Positions 27,541-35,753 of a DNA stretch of 64,000 nucleotides are shown here, in pieces. The notes below the pieces were generated by a model that saw only the letters and a program-made list of their open reading frames with translations, was not told the origin of the DNA and did no database searches. Each line of letters starts with the position of its first letter. Positions within the stretch are counted from its first letter, which is position 1. The stretch is from Nocardia sp. CDC159 (GTDB lineage Bacteria; Actinomycetota; Actinomycetes; Mycobacteriales; Mycobacteriaceae), in the NCBI RefSeq assembly GCF_023740735.1, contig NZ_JAMRXH010000006.1:372001-436000 (forward strand), given 5' to 3'. A program made the translations under genes and the position numbers.

Positions 27541-27570
27541 GGTTTCTGGGGCGTCAGATCTGTGGCAGGG
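27541..27570 (+). repeat. IS-end-like sequence, direct repeat of 25122-25152
   Basis: The 30 bases begin GGTTTCT and end TGGCAGGG. They align with 25122-25152 in the same orientation with about five mismatches and one gap, sharing GGTTTCT, GCGTCA, GAT and TGGCAGGG. The similarity stops on both sides. It may be the end of a second, lost element or a shared terminus used in mobilisation. Confidence 0.45.
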
Positions 27571-27698
27571 CGGGTGTGACGAAGCGGCCTATCTGTCCCT
27601 TCAGCAGCGCTTCTGTCGCAGAGCGTGTGGTGGGGGGCCGAGGACGGTCAGGGGAGCGGAAATGGCGCGCCGCGTCGGGGCCTGGATTCGGGTGAAGG

Positions 27699-28601
27699 TC
27701 AGCGGGCGCCGAACATCGCGGTCCACCATGGGCCCTGGTCGAGTAGGGAATTGCCACGGCGGGGGTTGCCTTTCAGGGCGCCGATTCCGGTTGACTTCCA
27801 GGAGCAGTTGAGGAGGTTTTCTCGGTGGCCGGGGCTGCTCATCCAGCCGTTCATGATCTCTCGGGGGTCGGGTGCGCCCATGCCGATGTTTTCCGAGACC
27901 TCGCCCTGGTAGCCCTGGGCCCTCGCGCGCTGTTCCCAGTCACGGCCATCAGGGCTGAAGTGGTCGAAGAAGCGTCGGTCTCGCATATCTTTGTTGTGCA
28001 GCCGTGCGGCCCGGGTCAAGCGTTCGTCCACTCGTAGCGGCTGACAGCCCTTCTTGCGTCGCTCGGCATTGAAGAGGTCGAGGACCTGCTTCTCCCACGC
28101 GGCCTCCCCCTCGACCGCGCCCGGGGCCGGGGCCGGTTCATCGGGTTTCGTCGGCTGGTCGGGTTTCTGCGGCTCACTCGGTTTCGGCGGCTTGGTATCG
28201 CCGCCTCCGCAATCGGGTGCCGCGGGCTCGTTGGTTCCGGTGTCGACGAAGGCGTCACTGATCCACCGGCCGCTGTCGAGCTTGTCCCATATGTCGGTGG
28301 CGCCCCATCTGCTCTCGACGCGTTCGCCGCGAGTCGTGCACACGATCGTCACCCGGTCGCGGTGGCGAGCCCTGCCGACCTTCGCACTCCGCAGGCTCGG
28401 ACCGGACCGCAGATTCACCGGCCAACGCCCGTTCGGCGACTCGACGGTCCCCGTCCCGGGCTTGTCCGGTGCGGCGACGGCCGGGCCGGACATCGCACCG
28501 CCGGTGACAACAACCATCACGCATACCGCCCCCAGCGCGGCCCGCGACCGCCGACCGGTGAACTCGTGCAACGCATTCCAGATCTTCGACACCGAATTCA
28601 T
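27699..28601 (-). CDS. Secreted SH3-like and CAP/SCP domain protein
   Basis: This 300-residue protein has a signal peptide ending PAVAA (about residue 44), then a bacterial SH3-like region (PVNLRSGPSLRSAKVGRARHRDRVTIVCTTRG portion, WDKLDSGRWISDAFVDTG). A Pro/Lys linker (KPPKPSEPQKPDQPTKPDEP) at about 140-160 leads to a C-terminal CAP domain. That domain has FNAERRKKGCQPLRVDERLTRAAR, FDHFSPDG, SENIGMG and NGWMSSPGHRENLL. His residues in FDHFS and PGHR fit the CAP cavity. CAP proteins in actinobacteria are extracellular, and the molecular role is unsettled. SH3 plus linker suggests cell-wall attachment. Confidence 0.85.
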   Translation of the reverse strand: MNSVSKIWNALHEFTGRRSRAALGAVCVMVVVTGGAMSGPAVAAPDKPGTGTVESPNGRWPVNLRSGPSLRSAKVGRARHRDRVTIVCTTRGERVESRWGATDIWDKLDSGRWISDAFVDTGTNEPAAPDCGGGDTKPPKPSEPQKPDQPTKPDEPAPAPGAVEGEAAWEKQVLDLFNAERRKKGCQPLRVDERLTRAARLHNKDMRDRRFFDHFSPDGRDWEQRARAQGYQGEVSENIGMGAPDPREIMNGWMSSPGHRENLLNCSWKSTGIGALKGNPRRGNSLLDQGPWWTAMFGAR

Positions 28602-28991
28602 TCGATACTGCCTCTTCCCCTGATAACGAATCAGTTACGAAGCGTAGGGTTCGATGACCCGAGGGCCGAGTGACGTTAGATCCAGCTTAAAAGCGCCTGC
28701 GATCCGACATCCGGATAACGCTGTAGCTGTTGAATGTGTTGTATATCAATGCAATCCGTCGCGCGCCGCGATCGCGAGAGGCGTCGACACCCCAGCGTCG
28801 TCGCGAAAACGGCTCCACCCCAACCGATTCGATGGTGTGTCGCTCAGGTGTCCGGCGGTCGCAGGCGAAGCGGCGCCGGGGTCAAGTCCGACCGACCCGT
28901 GCCTCTGGCGCACATTTCGTGATCGACTCAGGATCGCCAGACGTAGAGGATGTCCGGCACGCCGACTTGCGCGGAACTGTCATGATTGGTC
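28602..28991. other. Gene-free region with no recognised feature
   Basis: This 390-base region lies between the divergent CAP gene and the orphan gene at 28992. The first 150 bases are comparatively AT-rich and should contain both promoters. The overlapping open frames in it have random-looking Arg-rich products and no ribosome sites. Confidence 0.5.
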
Positions 28992-29495
28992 ATGGAAGTC
29001 GCAGCGCAGTGGGTCCACACCTGGTGGACCAAAGAGTCCCGCAGCGGTTCCGCCGCGGCACGACGCAACCGGCTCCCGGTGGCCTTCCCGCTGCCCGAGG
29101 TCGCGACGCCTTTGACGCATACGATCGTCATGAAGGAGTGGGACGACGACTTCCAGCCGCGATCCTCGGTCCTGCACGCCCCGCCCGAGCGGAGCGAGGT
29201 GGCGATCGAAGAAGAAGATTCGGCACTGCGGGTCATGTTGGTGAGCGCGCAACCCAAAAACGTTATTCGGCGGCGTCATCCAGCGATCCGGCTACGGCAC
29301 GGCGAGTGGTTGCGTTGGCAGATCACCTACCGCCACGCGAGCCTGCTCGGTCTCGGCCCGTGGTACTACCGATTGGATACTCTCAACCTCGCCTACGGAC
29401 CGGTGACGGCAGACAGCTTCCTGGGAACACCGACCCGCCTCGTCGATGAGCGCGTGCAATTGACGACCTATCGCAGGCAGGGACAATCCACGTGA
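28992..29495 (+). CDS. Hypothetical protein, 167 residues
   Basis: ATG 28992 opens a frame with strong third-position GC, which is why it is accepted. There is no signal peptide and no recognised domain. The product begins MEVAAQWVHTWWTKESRSG and has a conserved-looking C-terminal part (RHGEWLRWQITYRHASLL, WYYRLDTLNLAYG, FLGTPTRLVDERVQL). The Trp/Tyr-rich beta-type pattern could belong to a small immunity or accessory protein, but that is only impression. It stands alone among exported-protein genes downstream of the IS. Confidence 0.6.
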   Translation: MEVAAQWVHTWWTKESRSGSAAARRNRLPVAFPLPEVATPLTHTIVMKEWDDDFQPRSSVLHAPPERSEVAIEEEDSALRVMLVSAQPKNVIRRRHPAIRLRHGEWLRWQITYRHASLLGLGPWYYRLDTLNLAYGPVTADSFLGTPTRLVDERVQLTTYRRQGQST

Positions 29496-29841
29496 CCTTC
29501 GCGCGTTCCGCGCGGCCCGCAGTCGACTTTGCCGCAGATCGCCCCAACGGCGTGTCGAACGGTTATATGGTCGAGACAGCAAGCTGGAGGATTTACGGTC
29601 AGCACTCTCGTGCGTTTTCGACAAGCTCGGCGCCGAGAGCCTCACCGAGCCCGACCGGATCGTGTTGCAGCGTATGCCGGGCACTGCTCGATCTGCTCTA
29701 CGCCGCCTGCCCTGGCGGGATGCCCAGGGCATTGTGCCGGATACGTTCAACTAGGCGAGGCGGCTCGACGCGGCCGGTGCTCCGGTCGTAACGACCCTGC
29801 GACTGCGTCCGATGAGGGGATGACCTTTTGGGGAGGATTTA
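29496..29841. other. Region with a short start-less coding-like frame
   Basis: Between 29560 and 29754 one plus-strand frame reads ERLYGRDSKLEDLRSALS, then CVFDKLGAESLTEPDRIV, and ends in VPDTFN and TAG. It looks like the end of a real protein, but I find no start codon or link to the gene before it. It may be a gene remnant. The rest of the region shows nothing but the GGGGAGG ribosome site for the gene at 29842. Confidence 0.35.
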
Positions 29842-30210
29842 ATGAGAAGAACGACCATCGCCGCCGCACGAGTCACGGTCGCCGCCGTATCGGTTCTGGG
29901 CTGTGCCACCGTAATCGGCTCGGGTACAGCCCAAGCCGCACCACAGGACTGCGTCGTCACGCGGGACCTGTTCGGCGCGACAGCGACATGCCACGACACC
30001 GATGCACCTGCCGGCAGGGAATACACCCTCGTCGTCGAGTGCGTCGGTCTGCACGGAATACCGAACGCCTGGCCGCTCATGGCCATCGGTCCCTACCGGG
30101 GTTCGTGGAGTGGTTCCTTCGCTCCGTCCGGTCAGGGCACGGCCACGTGCTTGGGCCCCGCGAGTATCGGAACAGCCACCAACGCTTACGTAGCGATATA
30201 CCGTGACTGA
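29842..30210 (+). CDS. Small exported protein of unknown function
   Basis: This 122-residue protein has a clear signal peptide (MRRTTIAAARVTVAAVSVLG, more hydrophobic residues, cut after AQAA near residue 34). The mature part of about 88 residues has four Cys (DCVVTRD, ATCHDTD, VECVGL, ATCLGP) that could form two disulfides. GGGGAGG lies about 7 bases upstream of ATG 29842. The mature domain looks all-beta (YTLVVECVGLHG, YRGSWSGSF, NAYVAIYRD). No family recognised. Confidence 0.72.
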   Translation: MRRTTIAAARVTVAAVSVLGCATVIGSGTAQAAPQDCVVTRDLFGATATCHDTDAPAGREYTLVVECVGLHGIPNAWPLMAIGPYRGSWSGSFAPSGQGTATCLGPASIGTATNAYVAIYRD

Positions 30211-30426
30211 TTCCGCTCCGTCTCCACCATCAATGCCGCGCTGCACCTGCTCGGCATCACCCGCCGCATCAGAATTGGACGAGTTCGCCGAGATCGGGAT
30301 GATCTCTGCGCGTTGATCTTCCGGCGGACCGCGCGGCTGTGCCGGGTCGCTCGGAATGCGGCAATGCGGGACGTTCGCAACACCGGTTTGGTCGGCCCCT
30401 CGGCGTGGATGACCGGGCGCGGTGGT

Positions 30427-31071
30427 TCACCCTGCGTCCGCCTCCGGCCGTGGGCCCACCAGACTGGCCAAATGCAGCCGCAGCACCGCTCGCATCGCGT
30501 TCGGGTCGCGCCGCGCTGGATCGACTACCGCCGCCAGCGCCAGCCCGTCCAGCAGCGCGGCGAGCCGATCGGTCTCGAGCTCCAGATCGACCACGATCCG
30601 GCGCAGCACCCCCGCCTCCGACATGGCCGACAGTACTCGGTGCACCAGCGAACGCGCGCCGGCCACCGGCTGGGCGGCCAGCTCCGCCAGTTCCGGCCGC
30701 GACCGCGCCGCGGTGGTGAAGGCCAGCCACACCGCCGACTCCTCGAAGCGCGCCTCGTCCAGTGGCAATAACTCGACCAGAATCCGCTCGGCATAGCTGC
30801 CCGGCACCTCCGGCGCCACCATGCCCTCGGCAAACAGCTCGGCCAGATGTCCCAGCACCCGATCGGTGACGCGCCGATTGAGCTCGGCCAGCGTGAAACT
30901 CAGCAGTTCGGCATGACTGCCGAAGTAGTGGCGCACCGACCCGACGACCAGTCCGGCTTCCTCGGCCACTCTGCGCAGCGAGGCGTTCTCCACCCCTTCC
31001 CGCGCGACCACGCGAAACACCGCGTCGGCCACCGCCTTTCGACGCTCGGTCGGATCCACGATCTTCGGCAC
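30427..31071 (-). CDS. TetR family transcriptional regulator
   Basis: GTG 31071 with AAAGG 5 bases upstream gives 214 residues. The open frame from 31110 would begin inside the operator palindrome. The helix-turn-helix is at about residues 25-55 (VENASLRRVAEEAGLVVGSVRHYF). The rest is a helical ligand domain with a TetR_C-type region. It is divergent from the DUF1453 gene, with a 29-base palindromic site (31087-31115) between, so it probably represses both. The ligand is unknown. Confidence 0.87.
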   Translation of the reverse strand: MPKIVDPTERRKAVADAVFRVVAREGVENASLRRVAEEAGLVVGSVRHYFGSHAELLSFTLAELNRRVTDRVLGHLAELFAEGMVAPEVPGSYAERILVELLPLDEARFEESAVWLAFTTAARSRPELAELAAQPVAGARSLVHRVLSAMSEAGVLRRIVVDLELETDRLAALLDGLALAAVVDPARRDPNAMRAVLRLHLASLVGPRPEADAG

Positions 31072-31086
31072 ATTGCCTTTATAGCA

Positions 31087-31115
31087 CAAGCGAGCTATTT
31101 TAAATAGCATGCTTG
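31087..31115. promoter_or_regulatory. Extended palindromic TetR operator
   Basis: The inner 15 bases GCTATTTTAAATAGC (31094-31108) are a perfect palindrome around a central T. Outer arms CAAGC and GCTTG share the same centre, making a 29-base site. It is AT-rich, overlaps both divergent promoters, and ends 23 bases before the DUF1453 start. Confidence 0.7.
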
Positions 31116-31137
31116 AGCTATATAGAAGACGGGCATC

Positions 31138-31794
31138 ATGAGCACTCCGCTGATCGTGGCCGTCGTCGCCGCCGTTGTGCTGTTCGTGATCATCAGGCGC
31201 TTCCGCGGCGAGCCCCTCAACGCGAAAGACCTACTGATTCCGCCCATTCCGTTGCTGGTCATCGGCGTGCAGAGCCTGCTGAAACATCACCCGACGGCGC
31301 TGGACTGGGCCTGGACCGGCGTGGCGCTGTGCATCGGTTTCGCCTTGGGTGTCTGGCGCGGCACCACGACCCGACTGCTCACCCGCGACGGCGTCCTATG
31401 GCAGCGCTACACCGCGTCAACCCTCGGAGTCTGGGCGGTTTCGCTGGTGGTGAGTGTGAGCGTCGGCCTCATCGGCACCGAGTTGGGTGCGCACACGGAT
31501 GCCCGACCGATCCAGCTATCGATCGGCGTGAGCCTGCTCGGCGAGGCGCTCGCGCTCGGACTGCGCGGCCTGGCAACGGGTTTCCCGTTCGCCCCCGAGC
31601 GTGTCCGCAAGACCGGCTCCCCGCTCGAGCCGATCCCTGTCGAACGCCAACGACTCCGCGCCGCGATCAGCGCGGGCCGAATCCGGTCGGCCACCGCCGA
31701 GTGGCAGCGCACGGGCACCGTCGAAGCGGCAGTGACGGGCTGGCGAATCGGCGTCCCGACCGTCGAGGCTGAGCGGCGGCCGCGCGGGGAGTAG
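31138..31794 (+). CDS. DUF1453/CcdC-like membrane protein
   Basis: This 218-residue protein has four to five membrane segments (STPLIVAVVAAVVLFVIIRR; IPPIPLLVIGVQSLL; LDWAWTGVALCIGFALG; VWAVSLVVSVSVGLIG). The family hallmark is RRFRGEPLNAKDLLIPPI. The C-terminal 60 residues are soluble and Arg-rich. The function of this family is unknown. It is divergent from the TetR gene and shares its operator, so expression is likely ligand-controlled. ATG 31138 is the obvious start. Confidence 0.75.
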   Translation: MSTPLIVAVVAAVVLFVIIRRFRGEPLNAKDLLIPPIPLLVIGVQSLLKHHPTALDWAWTGVALCIGFALGVWRGTTTRLLTRDGVLWQRYTASTLGVWAVSLVVSVSVGLIGTELGAHTDARPIQLSIGVSLLGEALALGLRGLATGFPFAPERVRKTGSPLEPIPVERQRLRAAISAGRIRSATAEWQRTGTVEAAVTGWRIGVPTVEAERRPRGE

Positions 31795-31847
31795 CTCCTA
31801 CACCTCGACCGCCGAGGCACCTCCCGGTCGCAGCCCCGCTGGATGTA

Positions 31848-32045
31848 CTACTCCAGGTGGCCGTCGACGCTCAGGAATAAGCGTCGATCGGATGGATCCG
31901 GGCACAGGCTGAACACCGTCCGCATGTTGCCGTCGATCCACATCTCGTACTCCACTCCATCGACCGTAGTCGGCATGCGGCGACGACGCGGCAATGGCGG
32001 ACATTCGGTGCCGCAGACGATCTCGTGCTGCCGCGCAGTCTTCAA
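31848..32045 (-). CDS. Small protein with TTG start, 65 residues
   Basis: TTG 32045 has AAGGAGG 7 bases upstream on the minus strand, a near-perfect ribosome site, which is the main reason to accept it. The product contains two short Cys positions (IVCGTECPPLP) and an ordered C-terminal part (TTVDGVEYEMWIDGN, MRTVFSLCPDPSDRRLFLSV). No family is recognised. It is a single gene, opposite in direction to its neighbours. Confidence 0.55.
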   Translation of the reverse strand: MKTARQHEIVCGTECPPLPRRRRMPTTVDGVEYEMWIDGNMRTVFSLCPDPSDRRLFLSVDGHLE

Positions 32046-32110
32046 GTGCTGCCTCCTTGGCGCAGGACAGATTTCCGGTGCCGGAACTCCGCCTGCCGCT
32101 AGTCTGCCGG

Positions 32111-32474
32111 TGTGGTTGCGACGGGGGCCGAAGCGCAGTTGGTCGAGGACGGCTTCGAGCGCGTGGGAGTTCGAGCAGTGGCTGATCTTCGTCAGGTGGT
32201 ACCAACGTTACGAGTCCGGCGAGGTCGGCACCGAAAGCCATCCGGGTCACGGCGGGATCGACTCCCGCTACGACGAACTCACCCTTTGCTCGCGCCGCAT
32301 CGTCGACCGCCGGGCGACGCGCGAAAGTTGGTGGGAGAGGTGCGGTTCGACGAAGGTGATCGTTACCGACCGGGGGACCGATGTCTGGTTCCGGTGGCGG
32401 TCGAGCGGCCCGCGTTGAGGTTTGTACGCATTCCTGTGCTCGACCGGAGCGTGGTCTCTCGTACGCTGGCGTAG
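32111..32474 (+). pseudogene. Possible double-frameshifted gene remnant
   Basis: Coding-like sequence switches frame twice. Bases 32111-32160 read VVATGAEAQLVEDGFERV. The next frame reads WEFEQWLIFVRWYQRYESGE and ends near ELTLCSRRIVDRR. The first frame returns with VGEVRFDEGDRYRPGDRCLV and ends at 32474 in VSRTLA. Each part has high third-position GC. Either two indels broke a gene of about 120 codons, or the sequence has errors. No family recognised. The spacer 32046-32110 shows nothing else. Confidence 0.35.
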
Positions 32475-32900
32475 GTGAGTGCGGAGTTGGAAACCGGATC
32501 GACGTCGAAGGGGTGGCGCGCCTTCCGGGCAAGGATCTCGGCGCGACCGACGCTGAACCTCGCCTACCGGATCGGGGTCGCGGTGGTCGGCACCGGAGTG
32601 CTCGCCCTTGGAATCCTGGCGATTCCCTACCCCGGACCCGGTTGGGCGATCGTGTTCGCCGGACTCGGCCTGCTCGCCACCGAATTCGCCTGGGCGCACC
32701 GGGCGCTCGGCTGGCTGCGCGACAGGTACCGACAGGGAATGGCCTGGTTCTCCGCCAGGGGCGCCGTCGTCCGCGTGTTCGCGGCGACCGCCACCTTCGT
32801 GCTGGTCGTCGCGACGCTATGGGTCTTGGACACATTCGGGTTGGTCGGCAACTTGTTCGGAGTCGAATGGCCATGGCTACGCAGCCCCCTGAGGTCGTGA
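32475..32900 (+). CDS. TIGR02611-type PGPGW membrane protein
   Basis: This 141-residue protein has two central membrane segments around the signature IPYPGPGWAIVFAGLGLLAT (residues about 50-70) and a third near VRVFAATATFVLVVATLWVL. An amphipathic linker (WAHRALGWLRDRYRQGMAWF) lies between. PGPGW-motif proteins are widespread small actinobacterial membrane proteins of unknown role. The GTG at 32475 directly follows the previous TAG; no strong ribosome site is visible. Confidence 0.78.
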   Translation: MSAELETGSTSKGWRAFRARISARPTLNLAYRIGVAVVGTGVLALGILAIPYPGPGWAIVFAGLGLLATEFAWAHRALGWLRDRYRQGMAWFSARGAVVRVFAATATFVLVVATLWVLDTFGLVGNLFGVEWPWLRSPLRS

Positions 32901-33093
32901 GCATCGTCCAGGGTGGAGCGGTTGGCGGCGATGGGGAGCTCCATCCGGTTCGCCCGGGACCGGGCCATACCGAGCGATAGGCAGGACAAGATGATCGCCG
33001 AGGCCAACGCCCTCGTGCCGGACAACCCCTCACCGGTAAAGGAGAGTTTTTCCTGGTGAATGCCGGTGCCAGGCTCCGCCGTATGATGGAACG

Positions 33094-33927
33094 ATGACGA
33101 GCGGTACGACGGCCGCGACCCAGGAACTGGCTGCGTTCCTGCGGACCCGTCGCGAACAGCTCGACCCCGCGGACTTCGATCTGCGACGGCAGCGACGGTC
33201 GCGGCGCACCCCGGGCCTGCGCCGCGAGGAGGTCGCCGTGCTGGCGGGGGTCAGCACCGAGTACATCGTGCGACTCGAACAGGGCCGCGCGGTGCGGCCG
33301 TCGGCCGAGGTACTGGAGGCGCTGGCCAGGACCCTACGGCTGGACCCCGACGAACGGGCCTACCTGTTCGATCTGGCCCAGAAGCGGCTCCCGAGTACCG
33401 ACAAGCCCAGCACTACCGCCGCGCCCGGGTTGGCTCGACTGGTAGCAGACCTGTCGCCGCTGCCGACGATGCTGGTGAACCACCGCTACGACATTCTGGC
33501 CTGGAACCGAGAGATGGCGCGGTTGCTGGTGGATTTCGACACCCTGCCGCCACGCCAGCGCAACTCCATGTGGCTGTGCCTGAACCATGCCGAAATACGC
33601 GAACTCTACGTCGACCACGAACAATCCCTCCGGGAAGCGATCGCCGACCTTCGCACCGCCTGGGCCGCCCACCCGGAGGATGAGGAACTGGCCGAGCGCA
33701 TTGCCGAATTCACCCGCCACGAGGAGTTCGCGCGGCTGTGGGCGATGCGCGACGTCCGGATCTACGGGAGCGGCCGCAAACTGATCCGCCGACCCGAGGT
33801 CGGCACGATCGCCGTGGAACTCGAGGTGCTGATGCCGATGCGGGATCCCGACCTGCGGTTGGTGATCTTCCGGGCCGCCGACGACAACAGTCGGGCCGCC
33901 CTCGACCGACTGTGCACCTCGGCATGA
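33094..33927 (+). CDS. XRE-family regulator with MmyB-like ligand domain
   Basis: This 277-residue protein starts with a helix-turn-helix (residues about 10-80: LAAFLRTRREQLDPADFDL, TPGLRREEVAVLAGVSTEYI, RLEQGRAVRPSAEVLEALAR). A MmyB-type PAS-like domain follows (ARLVADLSPLPTMLVNHRYDI, LAWNREMARLL, RHEEFARLWAMRDVRI). In relatives this domain binds a fatty-acid-like ligand, and the gene usually controls an adjacent reductase. Here the aldo/keto reductase at 34367 lies downstream past a gene fragment. The ATG at 33094 is clear. Confidence 0.85.
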   Translation: MTSGTTAATQELAAFLRTRREQLDPADFDLRRQRRSRRTPGLRREEVAVLAGVSTEYIVRLEQGRAVRPSAEVLEALARTLRLDPDERAYLFDLAQKRLPSTDKPSTTAAPGLARLVADLSPLPTMLVNHRYDILAWNREMARLLVDFDTLPPRQRNSMWLCLNHAEIRELYVDHEQSLREAIADLRTAWAAHPEDEELAERIAEFTRHEEFARLWAMRDVRIYGSGRKLIRRPEVGTIAVELEVLMPMRDPDLRLVIFRAADDNSRAALDRLCTSA

Positions 33928-33939
33928 CCGCGGCGTCGA

Positions 33940-34160
33940 TCAGTCGACCAGTGCCGTCGTCCGGGTGAGGGGGCCTTGGCAGATCATGGACAGCACCGCG
34001 CCTTTGTCGTGCAAGATATTGAGCATCGCGCCGAGATACGGATTGTCACCGAAGTCGACCGCCTGGGCGTGACCGCCGGGCAGGTGGATGAAGGCGAAGT
34101 CGCCCAGGTCGAACGGATTGGCCGGGTCCCGGTCCCCGGTCGATGAGGTCCCTGGCCGAC
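33940..34160 (-). pseudogene. Fragment of a DJ-1/PfpI family gene
   Basis: The minus-strand frame ending at 33940 reads FDLGDFAFIHLPGGHAQAVD, FGDNPYLGAMLNILHDKGAV and LSMICQGPLT, which match the core of DJ-1/PfpI proteins (usually PGGHG..., then AICHGP). The protein stops 8 residues after the motif, and the upstream part of the open frame (to 34377) has no family resemblance. The normal C-terminus and N-terminus are therefore missing, and Gln replaces the usual His after Cys. The rest of 33928-34366 has no other recognisable gene. Confidence 0.55.
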
Positions 34161-34366
34161 ATCCACTCGTGAACCGGCTGCGATCGGAATGTCTCGGCGA
34201 CCTCGCCATCGGCCGCTCGAATGTGTCGTCAACCAGTCTGTCGCCGGCTGGGGGTAGTACCGCCATTACCAGGAAAAACGCTCCCTTACCAGAGCCGTGA
34301 CGCCGCCGCAGACTGGTCCTGAACACAGCGAATACGACCATGGCCGGACCGCACAAGGAGGACACG

Positions 34367-35428
34367 ATGTCGCTCACTCTCGATACTTATCGGTTGCTGG
34401 GTCGTTCCGGGTTGCGGGTCTCGCCGCTGGCGTTGGGCGCCATGACCTTCGGCGCGGACTGGGGCTGGGGCGCCGATACCGACGACGCCCGCAAGCTGTT
34501 CGACATCTATGTCGAGCGCGGCGGCAATTTCATCGACACCGCCAGTATGTACACCGATGGCAGCTCCGAGAAACTACTGGGCGATTTCACCCGCGACAAC
34601 CGCGAAAGCCTGGTGCTGGCCACGAAATACACCAGCGTGCGCAGGCCGGGCGATCCGAATTCCGGTGGGAATCATCGCAAAAGCATGATGGCCTCGGTGG
34701 AATCCAGTCTGCGACATCTGAATACCGGCTACATCGATCTGCTGTATCTGCACGTGTGGGACTTTCTGACCCCGGTGGAGGAGATCCTGCGCGGTATGGA
34801 CGACCTGGTCCGGCAGGGCAAGGTGCTGTACGTGGGGATCTCCGATACCCCGGCATGGCAGGTGTCGCGCATGCAGACCATCGCCGACCTACGCGGTTGG
34901 TCGCCGCTGGTGGCGCTGCAGATCGAGTACAGCCTCATCCAGCGGACCGTGGAGCGCGACCTGATCCCGATGGCGCGCGAGATGGGGCTGGGGGTGATCC
35001 CGTGGTCGCCGCTGGCCGGCGGGGTGCTCACCGGCAAATACAGCCGCGCCGACCTGACCGAGCAGCAGGCCGTCGTCTCCCGCGTGGGCACCCGCAAGAG
35101 CCTGGCCCTGGACAGCGGTACGCTCTCCGAGCGCGGCCTCGCGATCGCCGATGTGGTGAAACAGGTTGCGGCAGAGCTGGGTAGGACACCCTCGCAGGTG
35201 GCGCTGGCCTGGACGCTGCGGAATCCGGGTGTCACGGCGCCGATCGTCGGCGCCCGCACGCCGGCCCAGCTCGAGGACAATCTCGCCGCCCTGGACGTCG
35301 AATTCGACCCCGCCCACCTCGCCCGCCTGGACGAAGCCAGCGCCATCGACCTCGGCTTCCCCCACGAATTTCTGGCCCGCAACCGGATCGCCCACCGCGC
35401 CGGCATGAAGGTCGAATTACGCCACTGA
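34367..35428 (+). CDS. Aldo/keto reductase
   Basis: ATG 34367 has AAGGAGG 7 bases upstream and gives 353 residues. It is an NAD(P)H-dependent TIM-barrel reductase of the large Kvbeta/YajO-like branch. Features are LGRSGLRVSPLALGAMTFG, GGNFIDTASMYTDGSSEKLLG with catalytic Asp and Tyr, ATKYTSVRRPG with Lys, LLYLHVWD with His, and IPWSPLAGGVLTGKY. The C-terminal cofactor part is PSQVALAWTLRNPGVTAPIVG. The carbonyl substrate is unknown. It is likely controlled by the MmyB-like regulator at 33094. Confidence 0.9.
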   Translation: MSLTLDTYRLLGRSGLRVSPLALGAMTFGADWGWGADTDDARKLFDIYVERGGNFIDTASMYTDGSSEKLLGDFTRDNRESLVLATKYTSVRRPGDPNSGGNHRKSMMASVESSLRHLNTGYIDLLYLHVWDFLTPVEEILRGMDDLVRQGKVLYVGISDTPAWQVSRMQTIADLRGWSPLVALQIEYSLIQRTVERDLIPMAREMGLGVIPWSPLAGGVLTGKYSRADLTEQQAVVSRVGTRKSLALDSGTLSERGLAIADVVKQVAAELGRTPSQVALAWTLRNPGVTAPIVGARTPAQLEDNLAALDVEFDPAHLARLDEASAIDLGFPHEFLARNRIAHRAGMKVELRH

Positions 35429-35460
35429 GCCACCCGCACCCGGGACCGCGCTTCGACCGA

Positions 35461-35640
35461 CGACCCGGCGGTGTGCCATTCGTCTGGAGCATCCTGCTGG
35501 CCGCGCGCAGCGAAGGCTACGGGGGCACCATCACGACGCTGGTGGTGGCCGAGGAGCCGCGGGTCAAAGAACTTCTGGGGGTGCCGGAGTCGTTCGCGCT
35601 CGCCGCGGTACTGCCGCTGGGTATGAGCTCGGGCCGGGGG
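35461..35640 (+). pseudogene. C-terminal fragment of a nitroreductase-family gene
   Basis: The plus frame reads RPGGVPFVWSILLAARSEGY, then GGTITTLVVAEEPRVKELLG and VPESFALAAVLPLGM. This is the conserved C-terminal third of flavin nitroreductases (helix with LLLAAR, then TT, then LLGIP, then the ALG end). The flavin-binding N-terminal two thirds are absent, and the frame continues past the homology into an unrelated tail ending at 35757. It is a decayed gene between the reductase and the peroxidase; nothing else is seen in 35429-35753. Confidence 0.65.
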
Positions 35641-35753
35641 ATCGCGGCGGAATGCTTTGTCCACCAACAGGTTCGACAGCTCGCTCGACGCGAATCGGCA
35701 ATCCACCTCGAGCTTGAACGCCGTTCAAGTGCGGTGCTCACATGGGGTTTCGA

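Larger units (their letters stand above)
27380..27698. other. Gene-free region between convergent genes
   Basis: This 319-base gap separates the lectin gene from the convergent CAP-domain gene. It holds a strong hairpin (27468-27495) and a 30-base sequence similar to the proposed left end of the IS3-like element (27541-27570). No coding frame looks real. Confidence 0.6.

Noticed and set aside
28730..29449. 239-codon plus-strand frame upstream of the orphan gene
   Set aside because: Its later half overlaps the better-supported frame at 28992-29495, and the product is Arg-rich and random in appearance.
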